DNA of 64,000 bases, from positions 186,001 to 250,000 of the forward strand of contig NZ_SDLI01000003.1 in NCBI RefSeq assembly GCF_004123195.1, read 5' to 3'. Under the pieces are notes generated by a model. That model was given only the letters and a program-made list of their open reading frames with translations, was not told where the DNA came from and did not search any database. Numbering within the stretch: the stretch's first letter is position 1; every line of letters begins with the position of its first letter. The translations under genes were made by a program, and so were the position numbers. Shown piece after piece: positions 26,308-34,035 of the stretch. The stretch comes from Ammoniphilus sp. CFH 90114. Lineage in GTDB: Bacteria; Bacillota; Bacilli; Aneurinibacillales; RAOX-1.

Positions 26308-27492
26308 CTAGTTATTATTACCTAAAGTTTCTGGCAACCAATGATTGTTCATTATCCGTAAATGTCTTGTATTATCATTAAATAATACATTTTTATTTGA
26401 TTGAATATTGTTAATTACTTCTTGATGGAATTGAATATCATCAAATCTTCTTATAATTGAGTCTATGGGACCTATTTCGGAACCTATCCAATTCCGTCTC
26501 AATATCTCACTTACAATATATGTTGTTCCACTTCCCCCAAACGGATCAAACACGGTATCTCCTTCATTGCTTGCAAAACTTATTATGCGTTCAAGGAGTT
26601 TTAGAGAAAGCTCATTACTCCCCCTAGTTTTATACTTTCCATGTCTCACTGGAGAAATATCATACCAAACGTCTGTAAGATTAACTCCATTAACATTCAT
26701 TCTATCCTTATAACCGCCGTAATCACGGTAGTCTCCTCCACAATGCCTACAGACTTCCAGTGGTAAACGCTGAGCATTATACGCGTTTGGTCTTTCTCCT
26801 TTTACATAGTATAAAAGTGAGTAATGTGACGGATATAATCTGTTTTGTATAGGTAAACTATTTTTTACATCAACAGCAATCCAATTTCTAAAGTTTAGAT
26901 GTTTGTTCAATATTTCTGAAGTAAATGTGTTCCATTTTGGGATATTCCAGATGAAAAAGGAACCTCCTTCTTTTAACAGTTTTACACAACCCAAGACCCA
27001 TTTTTCAGTCCATCTCAGGTATTCTTCTTTAGTTAACTTATCATTAATGCCTGATTCATACATTTTATTAAGATTAAATGGAGGATCTGCAAAAATTAGA
27101 TCCACCGATTCATTAGGTAAGGATTCAATTAACCGTAAACAGTCAGTTTGATAAAGTTGTCCTAAATCTGTATAAAAATTTGGTTCCATTTCCACGTTAT
27201 CATTTAATTGATTATTATTATTTACCTCGTTTATTAACTGAGCTATCTCTTCGTATTTTTCCCCGATTAGTTCAAGAATCCTTGAATCAAGGACTCCCAT
27301 TTTTAATTTAAATTGAAGTTCAGTTAAACCACTTTCCACCAAAATTCGCTGTAAATCATCTCCAGAAGGGAGAATTTGCTCTTCAGCATAGAATCTTAAC
27401 CTTTTAACAGTTAAGTTACATCTTCTGGCAAAGGCTTTCAACTCAGTATCATTATTTATATTTAAAGTTGAAAATAGTTTATTGTTTTCCAT
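26308..27492 (-). CDS. DNA methyltransferase with N-terminal helix-turn-helix (type II R-M)
   Basis: 394 aa from ATG 27492 (GGAGG upstream). Residues about 10-75 look like an XRE-type helix-turn-helix (LKAFARRCNLTVKRLRFYAE, SGLTELQFKLKM). Then the catalytic motif LIFADPPFN precedes the SAM-binding motif FDPFGGSGTT, the beta-class order for N4-cytosine or N6-adenine methylation. A CRHCGGDYRDYGG segment (about 245) may bind zinc. It is divergent from a BamHI-type endonuclease gene with operator-like repeats between them. The fused HTH suggests the methyltransferase represses the restriction promoter, as in M.SsoII-like systems. Confidence 0.85.
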   Translation of the reverse strand: MENNKLFSTLNINNDTELKAFARRCNLTVKRLRFYAEEQILPSGDDLQRILVESGLTELQFKLKMGVLDSRILELIGEKYEEIAQLINEVNNNNQLNDNVEMEPNFYTDLGQLYQTDCLRLIESLPNESVDLIFADPPFNLNKMYESGINDKLTKEEYLRWTEKWVLGCVKLLKEGGSFFIWNIPKWNTFTSEILNKHLNFRNWIAVDVKNSLPIQNRLYPSHYSLLYYVKGERPNAYNAQRLPLEVCRHCGGDYRDYGGYKDRMNVNGVNLTDVWYDISPVRHGKYKTRGSNELSLKLLERIISFASNEGDTVFDPFGGSGTTYIVSEILRRNWIGSEIGPIDSIIRRFDDIQFHQEVINNIQSNKNVLFNDNTRHLRIMNNHWLPETLGNNN

Positions 27493-27572
27493 GATCTTTA
27501 CCTCCACATGCTATTTTAGCATTATTATTAATTTAAGTTAATGTAATAAAATATCAATTACCTTTATGTTAA

Positions 27573-27669
27573 ATCAGGATCACATTATTTAACTTTTTAT
27601 TGACATGAGATCCCGATTATTTTAGAATAAATTCATCTGATCCTGATTCAATTTATTACCATCAGGATC
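27573..27669. promoter_or_regulatory. Four operator-like repeats between methyltransferase and endonuclease genes
   Basis: ATCAGGATC at 27573-27581 and 27661-27669, and its inverse GATCCTGAT at 27639-27647 (GATCCCGAT at 27609-27617, one change). They form two inverted pairs around the endonuclease promoter. One copy lies between -35 and -10, another just after the likely transcription start. No other dense cluster of this 9-mer was noticed nearby. Confidence 0.75.
27600..27628 (+). promoter_or_regulatory. Promoter of the restriction endonuclease gene
   Basis: TTGACA (27600-27605), 17 bases, TAGAAT (27623-27628): a near-consensus sigma-A promoter 65 bases before the endonuclease start. The second operator copy sits inside the spacer, so binding there should block transcription. 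Confidence 0.75.
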
Positions 27670-27692
27670 ACAAACGAGGAGGAGAAACATAT

Positions 27693-28292
27693 ATGAAAAT
27701 GAAACAAGTAGTTGAGTTAATTAATGTCGGAGACCAGCAATCGGAAGTAAATGAACTCATGGCGCAAGTTAAAGAGGCGATATCCTTAATGGTACATCCC
27801 TCCGATTCAGGAAATTTTCTACTCTTCGAAGGAAAAAAGGCAAATGGTGTTAAGCCAATAAAAGATACCTTCTTACATCAGCTAAATGCTAAAGGTTGGA
27901 TCTTGGAGCATAGGTTAGACGTAGGTGTTACTAACACTAAACCAGGTCCAATTGATGCTGTTCACCCTGTTGGAAGCAAGTTTTTCGCAGTCGAGTGGGA
28001 AACTGGCAACATTGCCTCTTCTCATCGCGCACTTAACAAAATCATGACAGGCATCATTAACGGGGTACTTGTAGGAGGAGTTTTAATTCTTCCTAGTCGT
28101 GAAATGTACGAATACCTAACAGATCGAGTCGGTAATTTCAGAGAATTAAGCCCTTATTTTGATGTATGGGCAAAAGCTAACTATCCTATAACACAGGGAT
28201 TTTTAGCTGTAATTGAAATTGAACATGATGGTTTGACCTCTGATGAAGATGCGAGAATATCCAAAGGTACTGACGGTAGAGCACTAGTCTAA
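27693..28292 (+). CDS. Type II restriction endonuclease, BamHI/BglII-like family
   Basis: 199 aa behind GGAGGAG. The segment GPIDAVHPVGSKFFAVEWET followed by GNIASSHRALNK has the D-(x)n-E-x-E active-site form of BamHI-type enzymes (Asp, then Glu-Trp-Glu), embedded in the ETGNxxSSHRAxNK block I associate with that family. An adjacent, divergent methyltransferase completes the system. The recognition site is unknown; the GGATC/GATCC-containing operators are suggestive but may only be regulator sites. Confidence 0.7.
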   Translation: MKMKQVVELINVGDQQSEVNELMAQVKEAISLMVHPSDSGNFLLFEGKKANGVKPIKDTFLHQLNAKGWILEHRLDVGVTNTKPGPIDAVHPVGSKFFAVEWETGNIASSHRALNKIMTGIINGVLVGGVLILPSREMYEYLTDRVGNFRELSPYFDVWAKANYPITQGFLAVIEIEHDGLTSDEDARISKGTDGRALV

Positions 28293-28294
28293 AA

Positions 28295-28332
28295 TAAAAC
28301 AAAGAGAGCAGATAATCACTGCTCTCTTTGCC
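28295..28332 (+). terminator. Terminator after the endonuclease gene
   Basis: AAAGAGAGCA and TGCTCTCTTT form a perfect 10-pair stem with a 9-base loop and a T-rich end. It also lies just downstream of the convergent small gene ending at 28338, so it may act in both directions. Confidence 0.8.
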
Positions 28333-28337
28333 TAATT

Positions 28338-28526
28338 TTAAGGAAGGTTTGTTTTTACCTTTTCTCTCCACTCAATCAAATCATGCAATATCTCTCTAAA
28401 ATCTTTATCAAAAGGATACCCATGCGATAAATAGTCCGATTTATTAGATTCAATCTTCTCCCACTCTTCACTCAGTTTGGCCCATGTTTTAACTGACTCA
28501 TCTAGGGCTTTTCTAAAATCCTCCAC
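28338..28526 (-). CDS. Small hypothetical protein behind a homopolymeric G tract
   Basis: 62 aa starting at GTG 28526. Charged and helical (EDFRKALDESVKTWAKLSEE, DKDFREILHDLIEWREKVK). The only ribosome-site candidate is a run of ten G about 9 bases upstream. No family recognised. It is the gene nearest the rlmH end of the element. Confidence 0.5.
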   Translation of the reverse strand: MEDFRKALDESVKTWAKLSEEWEKIESNKSDYLSHGYPFDKDFREILHDLIEWREKVKTNLP

Positions 28527-28535
28527 TTATTTACA

Positions 28536-28545
28536 CCCCCCCCCC
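28536..28545 (-). repeat. Poly-G tract (10 G on the minus strand) in the translation start region
   Basis: Ten consecutive C on the plus strand, directly before the start of the 62-aa gene and in the position of its ribosome site. Long G/C runs are rare in an AT-rich background and prone to slippage. Confidence 0.7.
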
Positions 28546-28662
28546 AACAAAGACAAATAATATATAGAATAATTTTAAATAATAATTAAAGATATTGAAA
28601 TGAAAAAGTAAAGTCATTTTTCCGAATTTATGATAAAGGTTCCTTTCTAGAAAACTGAAACT

Positions 28663-28679
28663 ACAAAAAACCTCATTTA
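28663..28679. repeat. Right terminal inverted repeat of the SCC-like element
   Basis: Plus strand ACAAAAAACCTCATTTA is the inverse of the repeat at 7799-7815, with 14 bases perfectly matched (28665-28678). It directly abuts and overlaps the rlmH stop codon. Confidence 0.75.
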
Positions 28680-28697
28680 CTTATGGTACGGTTCACC
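28677..28697 (-). repeat. Right attachment site, the 3' end of rlmH
   Basis: The minus strand reads GAACCGTACCATAAGTAA preceded by GGT, encoding the final G-E-P-Y-H-K and stop of RlmH. This is the position used by SCC elements in staphylococci. Its second copy is at 7768-7788. Confidence 0.85.
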
Positions 28698-29156
28698 CCT
28701 ATTAATCTTAAACCCGCGATAAATCTGTTCCAATAGAATTAACCGAACCAATTGGTGGGGAAATGTCATCTTGGAGAGAGAAATCTGCTGATTGGCCCTT
28801 TGGAGGACGGATGAGGATAATCCTAAGGATCCTCCTATAATAAAGGCAATGGAGCTTTTTCCATAGGTTGCAAGCTGATCCAATTGACTAGCTAGTTTTT
28901 CTGAAGACCACATCTCACCTTCAATAGCCATGGCAATGACATGAGTGTCTTGTTTGAGGTGGGCTAGAATTCTTTCTCCCTCTTTCTCTTTCACCTGCAG
29001 CATCTCGGCATCACTTAGATTTTCTGGTGCTTTCTCATCAGGGACTTCGATGAGCTGAAGCTTTGCATAGGGAGTTAATCTTTTTGCGTACTCATCAATT
29101 CCCATTTTCAAATATTTCTCTTTCAACTTACCCACAGATACGATTGAAATTTGCAT
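28677..29156 (-). CDS. rlmH: 23S rRNA pseudouridine-1915 N3-methyltransferase RlmH
   Basis: 159 aa SPOUT methyltransferase, acting on helix 69 of 23S rRNA. The family pattern is complete: [20 protein letters not shown] at the N-terminus, [13 protein letters not shown] (SAM knot), [21 protein letters not shown] and the C-terminal GEPYHK. Length is standard, so integration at the last codons has restored a complete gene. AAAGGAG precedes the start. It marks the border between core chromosome and the accessory island. Confidence 0.97.
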   Translation of the reverse strand: MQISIVSVGKLKEKYLKMGIDEYAKRLTPYAKLQLIEVPDEKAPENLSDAEMLQVKEKEGERILAHLKQDTHVIAMAIEGEMWSSEKLASQLDQLATYGKSSIAFIIGGSLGLSSSVLQRANQQISLSKMTFPHQLVRLILLEQIYRGFKINRGEPYHK

Positions 29157-29271
29157 GTTTTACTCCTTTATCCTCAGAAAAAATGTATTTATCCACAGAA
29201 GTTATCCACATATACACAACCTTCGTGTATATATTGGTGTTTTCTGCATTTTCCCACATGTGGATATTCTC

Positions 29272-29439
29272 TTACACCACGAGAAATACCGGTTCCCGAT
29301 CACAAAAATCACAACGTGCTGGCACGCTCCAAGCTGTAAATGAGGTTTCCTTTAATTTATAGATATCTGGTGCATCTTCATATTCGTCTACAAAATCATC
29401 AATCGCGATTTCAACATGCTCCTTGCAACATACAAACAT
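29272..29439 (-). CDS. CxxH/CxxC zinc-ribbon-like small protein
   Basis: 55 aa (MFVCCKEHVEIAIDDFVDEY..., later CDFCDREPVFLVV). Cysteine pairs at both ends match the short CxxH/CxxC protein usually found just upstream of rlmH in Bacillales. AAAGGAG lies 13 bases before ATG 29439. Function unknown; metal binding is likely from the cysteines. It is transcribed into rlmH. Confidence 0.8.
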   Translation of the reverse strand: MFVCCKEHVEIAIDDFVDEYEDAPDIYKLKETSFTAWSVPARCDFCDREPVFLVV

Positions 29440-29520
29440 AGTACATGGCTCCTTTATCTTTCTGCTTTTTTTCTAGTATTGACGACAAATTGTATTTCTA
29501 GGACATTAGGACGACATAAA

Positions 29521-29557
29521 AGAGCAGAGCTCCTGCTTTCCTTACGGGCTCTGCTCT
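29521..29557 (-). terminator. Terminator after the htrA-like gene
   Basis: AGAGCAGAGC and GCTCTGCTCT form a 10-pair stem followed by TTTTA on the minus strand; closes the wal operon. Confidence 0.8.
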
Positions 29558-29561
29558 CCTC

Positions 29562-30791
29562 CTATTCATAGTAAAGTGTAATCACGCTTGAAGTCAGTTG
29601 ACCATTCCGGTATAAACTTACCTTTACTTTATCCCCATCGGCTTTTTTCGTATAGAGGTATTTTCGCATTTCAGCAGAATCTGTAATAGATTGATCATCT
29701 AATGCCACAATAACATCATGCGTCTGAAGCTCTGTTTTCCCACGCACTACTTCCATAACAACGACTCCATTAGTGACTTGAGCGGGAAGCTTCAACGTGT
29801 TTTGCAGGTGATGACTTGGGATCTCTCTTAAATCTCGAGGGACGATTCCAAGATAAGGTCTCTTTACTTTTCCATACTGTAAAAGATCTTCAATAATGGG
29901 CCTGGCATCATCAATCGGAATAGCAAACCCTATTCCCTCTATTCCGGCCTGGGAGATCTTCAAGCTGTTAATTCCGATCACTTTTCCTGTCATATTAATT
30001 AAAGCTCCCCCACTATTTCCGGGATTAATCGCTGCATCGGTTTGAATGACATCTAGTTGCCAGTCTGGTTGCCCATCTTCATTGACATCTATGGGCATAC
30101 TTCGTTCTAACGAGCTAATAATCCCTTGGGTGACGGTTCGAGAAAAGTGCAAACCCAGGGGGTTTCCAATCGCAATGGCAGGTTCTCCTACTTGCAAGTG
30201 TGAGGAAGTCCCGAACTCTGCTATGGATTCTACCTGATCCCCTGGAATTTCAAGAACCGCTAAGTCGGTTAAAGGATCAACTCCTAGGACATGCCCCTTA
30301 ACTCGGGCTCCGTTCGCAAGAGATACTTCGACGTCGACAGCTCCCCGAATCACATGATAGTTGGTCACGATAAGACCTTTCCCATCCTTTTTCGCAAAGA
30401 TCACACCAGATCCTGTACCTCTTTCGACGGCTTGGGTGCTCCTCGTCCAGAAATCTCTCATCTCTTGTATATTGACGATTCCTACAACGGACTTCTCTAC
30501 TTGGCTCACCGCTTTAACCGTATCGGTTTCCACCTTTGCCTGAATGGTTTGTTGAATTACGGGTGAATGAATGGCAGCTGGCTGTGGTGAAGAAGATGAA
30601 GCTGGAATATTCGTAGGTACAGTAGGAAGTTGTATCGTTACATAACCAGATTCTAAGAGGAAGGGCAACATATACAACACGACAACTCCGCCAATAACGG
30701 AAGACACGATAGACATAAACAGCATGGAAAAGGGGCCATATCGTTTTTTGCGAGGACGCTGGTAATAATCATCCATATTATAGTCTCCCAT
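29562..30791 (-). CDS. htrC: HtrA-like membrane-anchored serine protease with PDZ domain (YycK/HtrC position)
   Basis: 409 aa from ATG 30791 (AAAGGAG upstream; frame open to 30809). A cytoplasmic basic tail and one membrane segment (about 22-44), a Ser/Pro-rich linker, a trypsin-like domain with the triad VTNYHVIRG, DPLTDLAVLEI, NPGNSGGALIN, then a C-terminal PDZ domain (about 305-400). It degrades or refolds damaged proteins outside the membrane. It is the last gene of the walRK-yycHI-walJ cluster, as in Bacillus. Confidence 0.92.
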   Translation of the reverse strand: MGDYNMDDYYQRPRKKRYGPFSMLFMSIVSSVIGGVVVLYMLPFLLESGYVTIQLPTVPTNIPASSSSPQPAAIHSPVIQQTIQAKVETDTVKAVSQVEKSVVGIVNIQEMRDFWTRSTQAVERGTGSGVIFAKKDGKGLIVTNYHVIRGAVDVEVSLANGARVKGHVLGVDPLTDLAVLEIPGDQVESIAEFGTSSHLQVGEPAIAIGNPLGLHFSRTVTQGIISSLERSMPIDVNEDGQPDWQLDVIQTDAAINPGNSGGALINMTGKVIGINSLKISQAGIEGIGFAIPIDDARPIIEDLLQYGKVKRPYLGIVPRDLREIPSHHLQNTLKLPAQVTNGVVVMEVVRGKTELQTHDVIVALDDQSITDSAEMRKYLYTKKADGDKVKVSLYRNGQLTSSVITLYYE

Positions 30792-30879
30792 TCGTTTCAC
30801 TCCTTTCACAAGGAAGGTATATAAAACTAGTTATTAGGCTACTCTATAAGTATAACTGTTTAGGGAGGGGCTTAAACCC

Positions 30880-31113
30880 ATGGGACGTAGCTTTAATCCT
30901 TATGATGATGTGAAGATCATTTCTCAAATTGCTGATTTAAAAGAAGTAGATTATAAGAATACTTTAGTTGTCACGGCTCTAGTAGAACTTTTAGTAGAAA
31001 AAGGGATTCTATCCCGTCAAGAGATTCTTCGTAAAGCTCAAGAGCTTGAAGTGGATTTGACTTTAGACATGCTCACTCCTCAATCTCCAACTTCTGTGAG
31101 AGACTTGAATTAA
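30880..31113 (+). CDS. Small conserved-looking protein, convergent with walJ
   Basis: 77 aa behind GGGAGGGG. Helical (YKNTLVVTALVELLVEKGIL, RQEILRKAQELEVDLTLD). Its last bases overlap the walJ stop by 4 bases on the opposite strand. No family recognised with confidence. It faces htrA in a divergent arrangement with about 88 bases between. Confidence 0.65.
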   Translation: MGRSFNPYDDVKIISQIADLKEVDYKNTLVVTALVELLVEKGILSRQEILRKAQELEVDLTLDMLTPQSPTSVRDLN

Positions 31114-31898
31114 ATTTCATCCATTGTTGTCGGTATGGTTGGAGAAGTATCCAGTAGCTTTACTTCGTCCTCCGTATCAAAACCGTTTTCTTCTAGTATA
31201 TTTTTCACCGTCAGTCGAGCTAGCTCTGTCATATTATTATCTTTACTCAGATGGGAGAGGTACACTCTCTCTCCTGTCCCTTGAAGAATATCAGAGAGGG
31301 CCTCTGCTGCATCTTCATTGGATAAGTGGCCTACATCACTTAAGATTCTACGCTTAATATTCCAAGGATAATGTCCCATTCTTAGCATTTCCACATCATG
31401 ATTGGATTCAAAAATGTACGCCTGTGAACCTACAATCTTCTCTTTCATTCTTTGACTCACATAACCGGTATCGGTAGCTAAAGTCAATTTTTTCTCTCCC
31501 TCAAAAAAGCAAAATCCCATAGGAAAAGCCGCATCATGTGAGATACCAAAGCTTTCAACTGTCAAATCTGCAAAATGCTTGACTTCCCCTTCATCAAACA
31601 GGCACTTCTGCTCTTCAGGAATTTCTCCAATTAATGAATCAAGCTGATCCCATGTTTTTTCGTGGGTATAAACCGGTAGCTTATATCTTCTAGCTAATAC
31701 CCCTACTCCCTTAATATGATCAGCATGCTCATGCGTGACGAGAATCGCGTCTAAGCTGCGCGGGTCCACTCCTACTGTTTGCAATTGGTTCTCTAGTTGC
31801 TTGCCGCTTAAGCCCGCATCGATTAATATTTTCGTTTGATCCGTTTCCACTACAACTGAATTTCCGGTACTTCCGCTAGCTAATACACTAAACCGCAT
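31110..31898 (-). CDS. walJ: Metallo-beta-lactamase-fold exonuclease WalJ (YycJ)
   Basis: 262 aa. The metal-binding motif THEHADHIKG and further ligands (ATDTGY, ESNHD, SHLS) are present. YycJ-type proteins are 5'-to-3' DNA exonucleases proposed to act in mismatch repair and are always linked to walRK. GGAGGG precedes ATG 31898. It follows yycI with 24 bases between, in the same transcript. Confidence 0.93.
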   Translation of the reverse strand: MRFSVLASGSTGNSVVVETDQTKILIDAGLSGKQLENQLQTVGVDPRSLDAILVTHEHADHIKGVGVLARRYKLPVYTHEKTWDQLDSLIGEIPEEQKCLFDEGEVKHFADLTVESFGISHDAAFPMGFCFFEGEKKLTLATDTGYVSQRMKEKIVGSQAYIFESNHDVEMLRMGHYPWNIKRRILSDVGHLSNEDAAEALSDILQGTGERVYLSHLSKDNNMTELARLTVKNILEENGFDTEDEVKLLDTSPTIPTTMDEI

Positions 31899-31922
31899 TG
31901 GTTTCCCTCCGTTTTTCTTGCT

Positions 31923-32708
31923 CTATTCTTTTTTCTGGAGAGAAGGTGTCTTCTCCATTACTCCCGTAATTGCATTAATATAATGCACTTGATTGGTTCC
32001 ATGGACAATCCGCCAAACAGGTGCAATAACTTGTATTTCCGCATCATACGTATGGCCGAAGTATCCAAGCTCAATGGCATGAACCGTTTCCCCATAGGCT
32101 ATCATGCCATTTTCTATCAGAGTTCGTAAAGCGGTTAAGGAAGATATCACTTTTTTCCCTGATCCTTTATTGACAACTTGAAAATACGCCTGTCGATACC
32201 CCATGACTTTTTGGTCGTTATGATTTAGTTCTAACGTCGCCCCAAATAATGGATAGCCCTCCCATTGCTGAAAATAAACGAGTTTCTCTGGATATTGAAC
32301 CATAGAATCCACTTTGTAATCTTCGAAGTACAAAATATGCTCGGAGAACGTCTTCTGGACTTCACTCTTCATCATGGTCAGCGGGGAAGGCAAGTTACGA
32401 ATAAAACGGGACTCGAAAACATGCCCCTCCCATCTTGAATTCTGATTGGGAAGTTTACTGACTAGTCTCATCTCAAAATTTTCGTAACGGACATTCAGAT
32501 AATGCATCTCTGGCATATCTGTCGGCGGTTCAATGGCGAGCTGAATATTCTTTGCTTTTAGCACATCCTGTAAGCTAGAGGAAGTTCCCATGTTTTGCTG
32601 CCCTACTTCTAGATCGTGACTACGGCTCGTCCAAAATTGGTAAAATAAAAAACTATCTAGAATTAGGAACGCTAGGATCAGCAACGTCTTGGCTCTTCTC
32701 CAATCCAT
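31923..32708 (-). CDS. yycI: WalK-regulating membrane protein YycI
   Basis: 261 aa from ATG 32708 (AAAGGAGGGAG upstream); overlaps yycH by 56 bases. One N-terminal membrane helix (AKTLLILAFLILDSFLFYQF) and an extracytoplasmic YycI domain. With YycH it binds the WalK transmembrane region and tunes its activity. Confidence 0.9.
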   Translation of the reverse strand: MDWRRAKTLLILAFLILDSFLFYQFWTSRSHDLEVGQQNMGTSSSLQDVLKAKNIQLAIEPPTDMPEMHYLNVRYENFEMRLVSKLPNQNSRWEGHVFESRFIRNLPSPLTMMKSEVQKTFSEHILYFEDYKVDSMVQYPEKLVYFQQWEGYPLFGATLELNHNDQKVMGYRQAYFQVVNKGSGKKVISSLTALRTLIENGMIAYGETVHAIELGYFGHTYDAEIQVIAPVWRIVHGTNQVHYINAITGVMEKTPSLQKKE

Positions 32709-34035
32709 CCGCTCCCTCCTTTTTCTCCGACCTAGCATCCACGATTAAAGGATGCTCACCTTCCATTTTGACAATCCATTTTGGCGTAAGCATAAGATGA
32801 TGATCATTTACTCGTGCTTGATAACCTAAATACAGATCTTCCACTTGAGCCAGAGGGATATCCAATTCACTCAGCTTACTTAAAATTTCTTCTCCTGACA
32901 TCACCATCACATCTTTATGGTCAAAATAAGTATCTAAATTTAATAACGATCGGTGATATTCTACGATAAAAGATTGATTGGCGACTACCTCAATCACTCC
33001 GAAAGTTTCTTTTTTACCTGCATAAACGGGATAGGCACCTACATACTGGCGGAATAAATACGTTTCCTCTTCTTGGTTATGAGGTTTCTTTACCTCTTCC
33101 AACATATAAACGCCATTCCACCCCCCATGCTCATTAATAAAATTAATCACACTATGATAATGGCTTTCTCTTGAAGATGAACCGAGCGACTCTGCCAACG
33201 GATCATAAAAGTGAATGAATTGAAATCCAGGTGGAAACTGTACAGCTTTACTTCCATCCGTGTAAATCGTGGTTCCATTTCTTTCGGTAACCTGCCGGGT
33301 TACCGATGGATCTACAAAAAGAGTTTGGAGAATCTCAGGTACCGGAATCGGTTGGTAGAAGTACCGAAACTCTTTCATCATCAATTCTACCTTAGGTAAA
33401 TAAATGAGGGATCTATCATTCTCTACCTCAGAGGACAATACCATCATCTCTGTTAAAGTATTTCCTAATGATAAGTAGAATTGTTCTAAGTCTCTTGGGG
33501 TAATGGTTGTGCGAGCTTGAACCAGTCGTTTTCCATCTCGATCCATAAAGAGGGCATAAGCTTCTTTCTCCGAATCATCAACATAAATTAAGATCCGCTT
33601 AGCTGAAGGAAGCAAGGTGTTGACTTTTCCACGAAAGGTAAACATCTCTCCCATCATCTCCATTGGGATCGAAGTTGCATAAACGATTTCCATGGCTTTC
33701 TTGTTCTGAACGATTTCTGTCCATTGCTCTGGCGATAACTCTACGGAATTAAAGTTATAGAAATACCATTTCTCCATCTCTTTTGTAATGATCCGATAAT
33801 GAATGGAATCATTAATGACGCCTGTATATCTATCATTGCCGTAATGAAGAATAATAGATTGGGGTTTTATTAACTGACTCAGCTCCTTCCTGTCTCCAAC
33901 AGGAAGAGGTTCTACATATTCCGCAGGATGTAAATATTCATATTTAGGCTGGCTGTTTACAAGCAGCCAAGATAAGATCAAACTCGTCAGGACAAGGAAA
34001 TTAAGCAGAATCGTCTTCCCTTTATCAACCCACAT
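32653..34035 (-). CDS. yycH: WalK-regulating membrane protein YycH
   Basis: 460 aa with one N-terminal membrane helix (ILLNFLVLTSLILSWLLV) and a three-domain extracytoplasmic region typical of YycH. The start at 34035 lies within the walK end (11-base overlap), behind GGAGGA. The C-terminal end is charged and overlaps yycI. Confidence 0.92.
   Translation of the reverse strand: MWVDKGKTILLNFLVLTSLILSWLLVNSQPKYEYLHPAEYVEPLPVGDRKELSQLIKPQSIILHYGNDRYTGVINDSIHYRIITKEMEKWYFYNFNSVELSPEQWTEIVQNKKAMEIVYATSIPMEMMGEMFTFRGKVNTLLPSAKRILIYVDDSEKEAYALFMDRDGKRLVQARTTITPRDLEQFYLSLGNTLTEMMVLSSEVENDRSLIYLPKVELMMKEFRYFYQPIPVPEILQTLFVDPSVTRQVTERNGTTIYTDGSKAVQFPPGFQFIHFYDPLAESLGSSSRESHYHSVINFINEHGGWNGVYMLEEVKKPHNQEEETYLFRQYVGAYPVYAGKKETFGVIEVVANQSFIVEYHRSLLNLDTYFDHKDVMVMSGEEILSKLSELDIPLAQVEDLYLGYQARVNDHHLMLTPKWIVKMEGEHPLIVDARSEKKEGADGLEKSQDVADPSVPNSR

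Noticed and set aside
27573-27669. The GGATC-containing repeats taken as the restriction target site
   Set aside because: Their position around the promoter fits operators; nothing in the sequence proves what the enzyme cuts.
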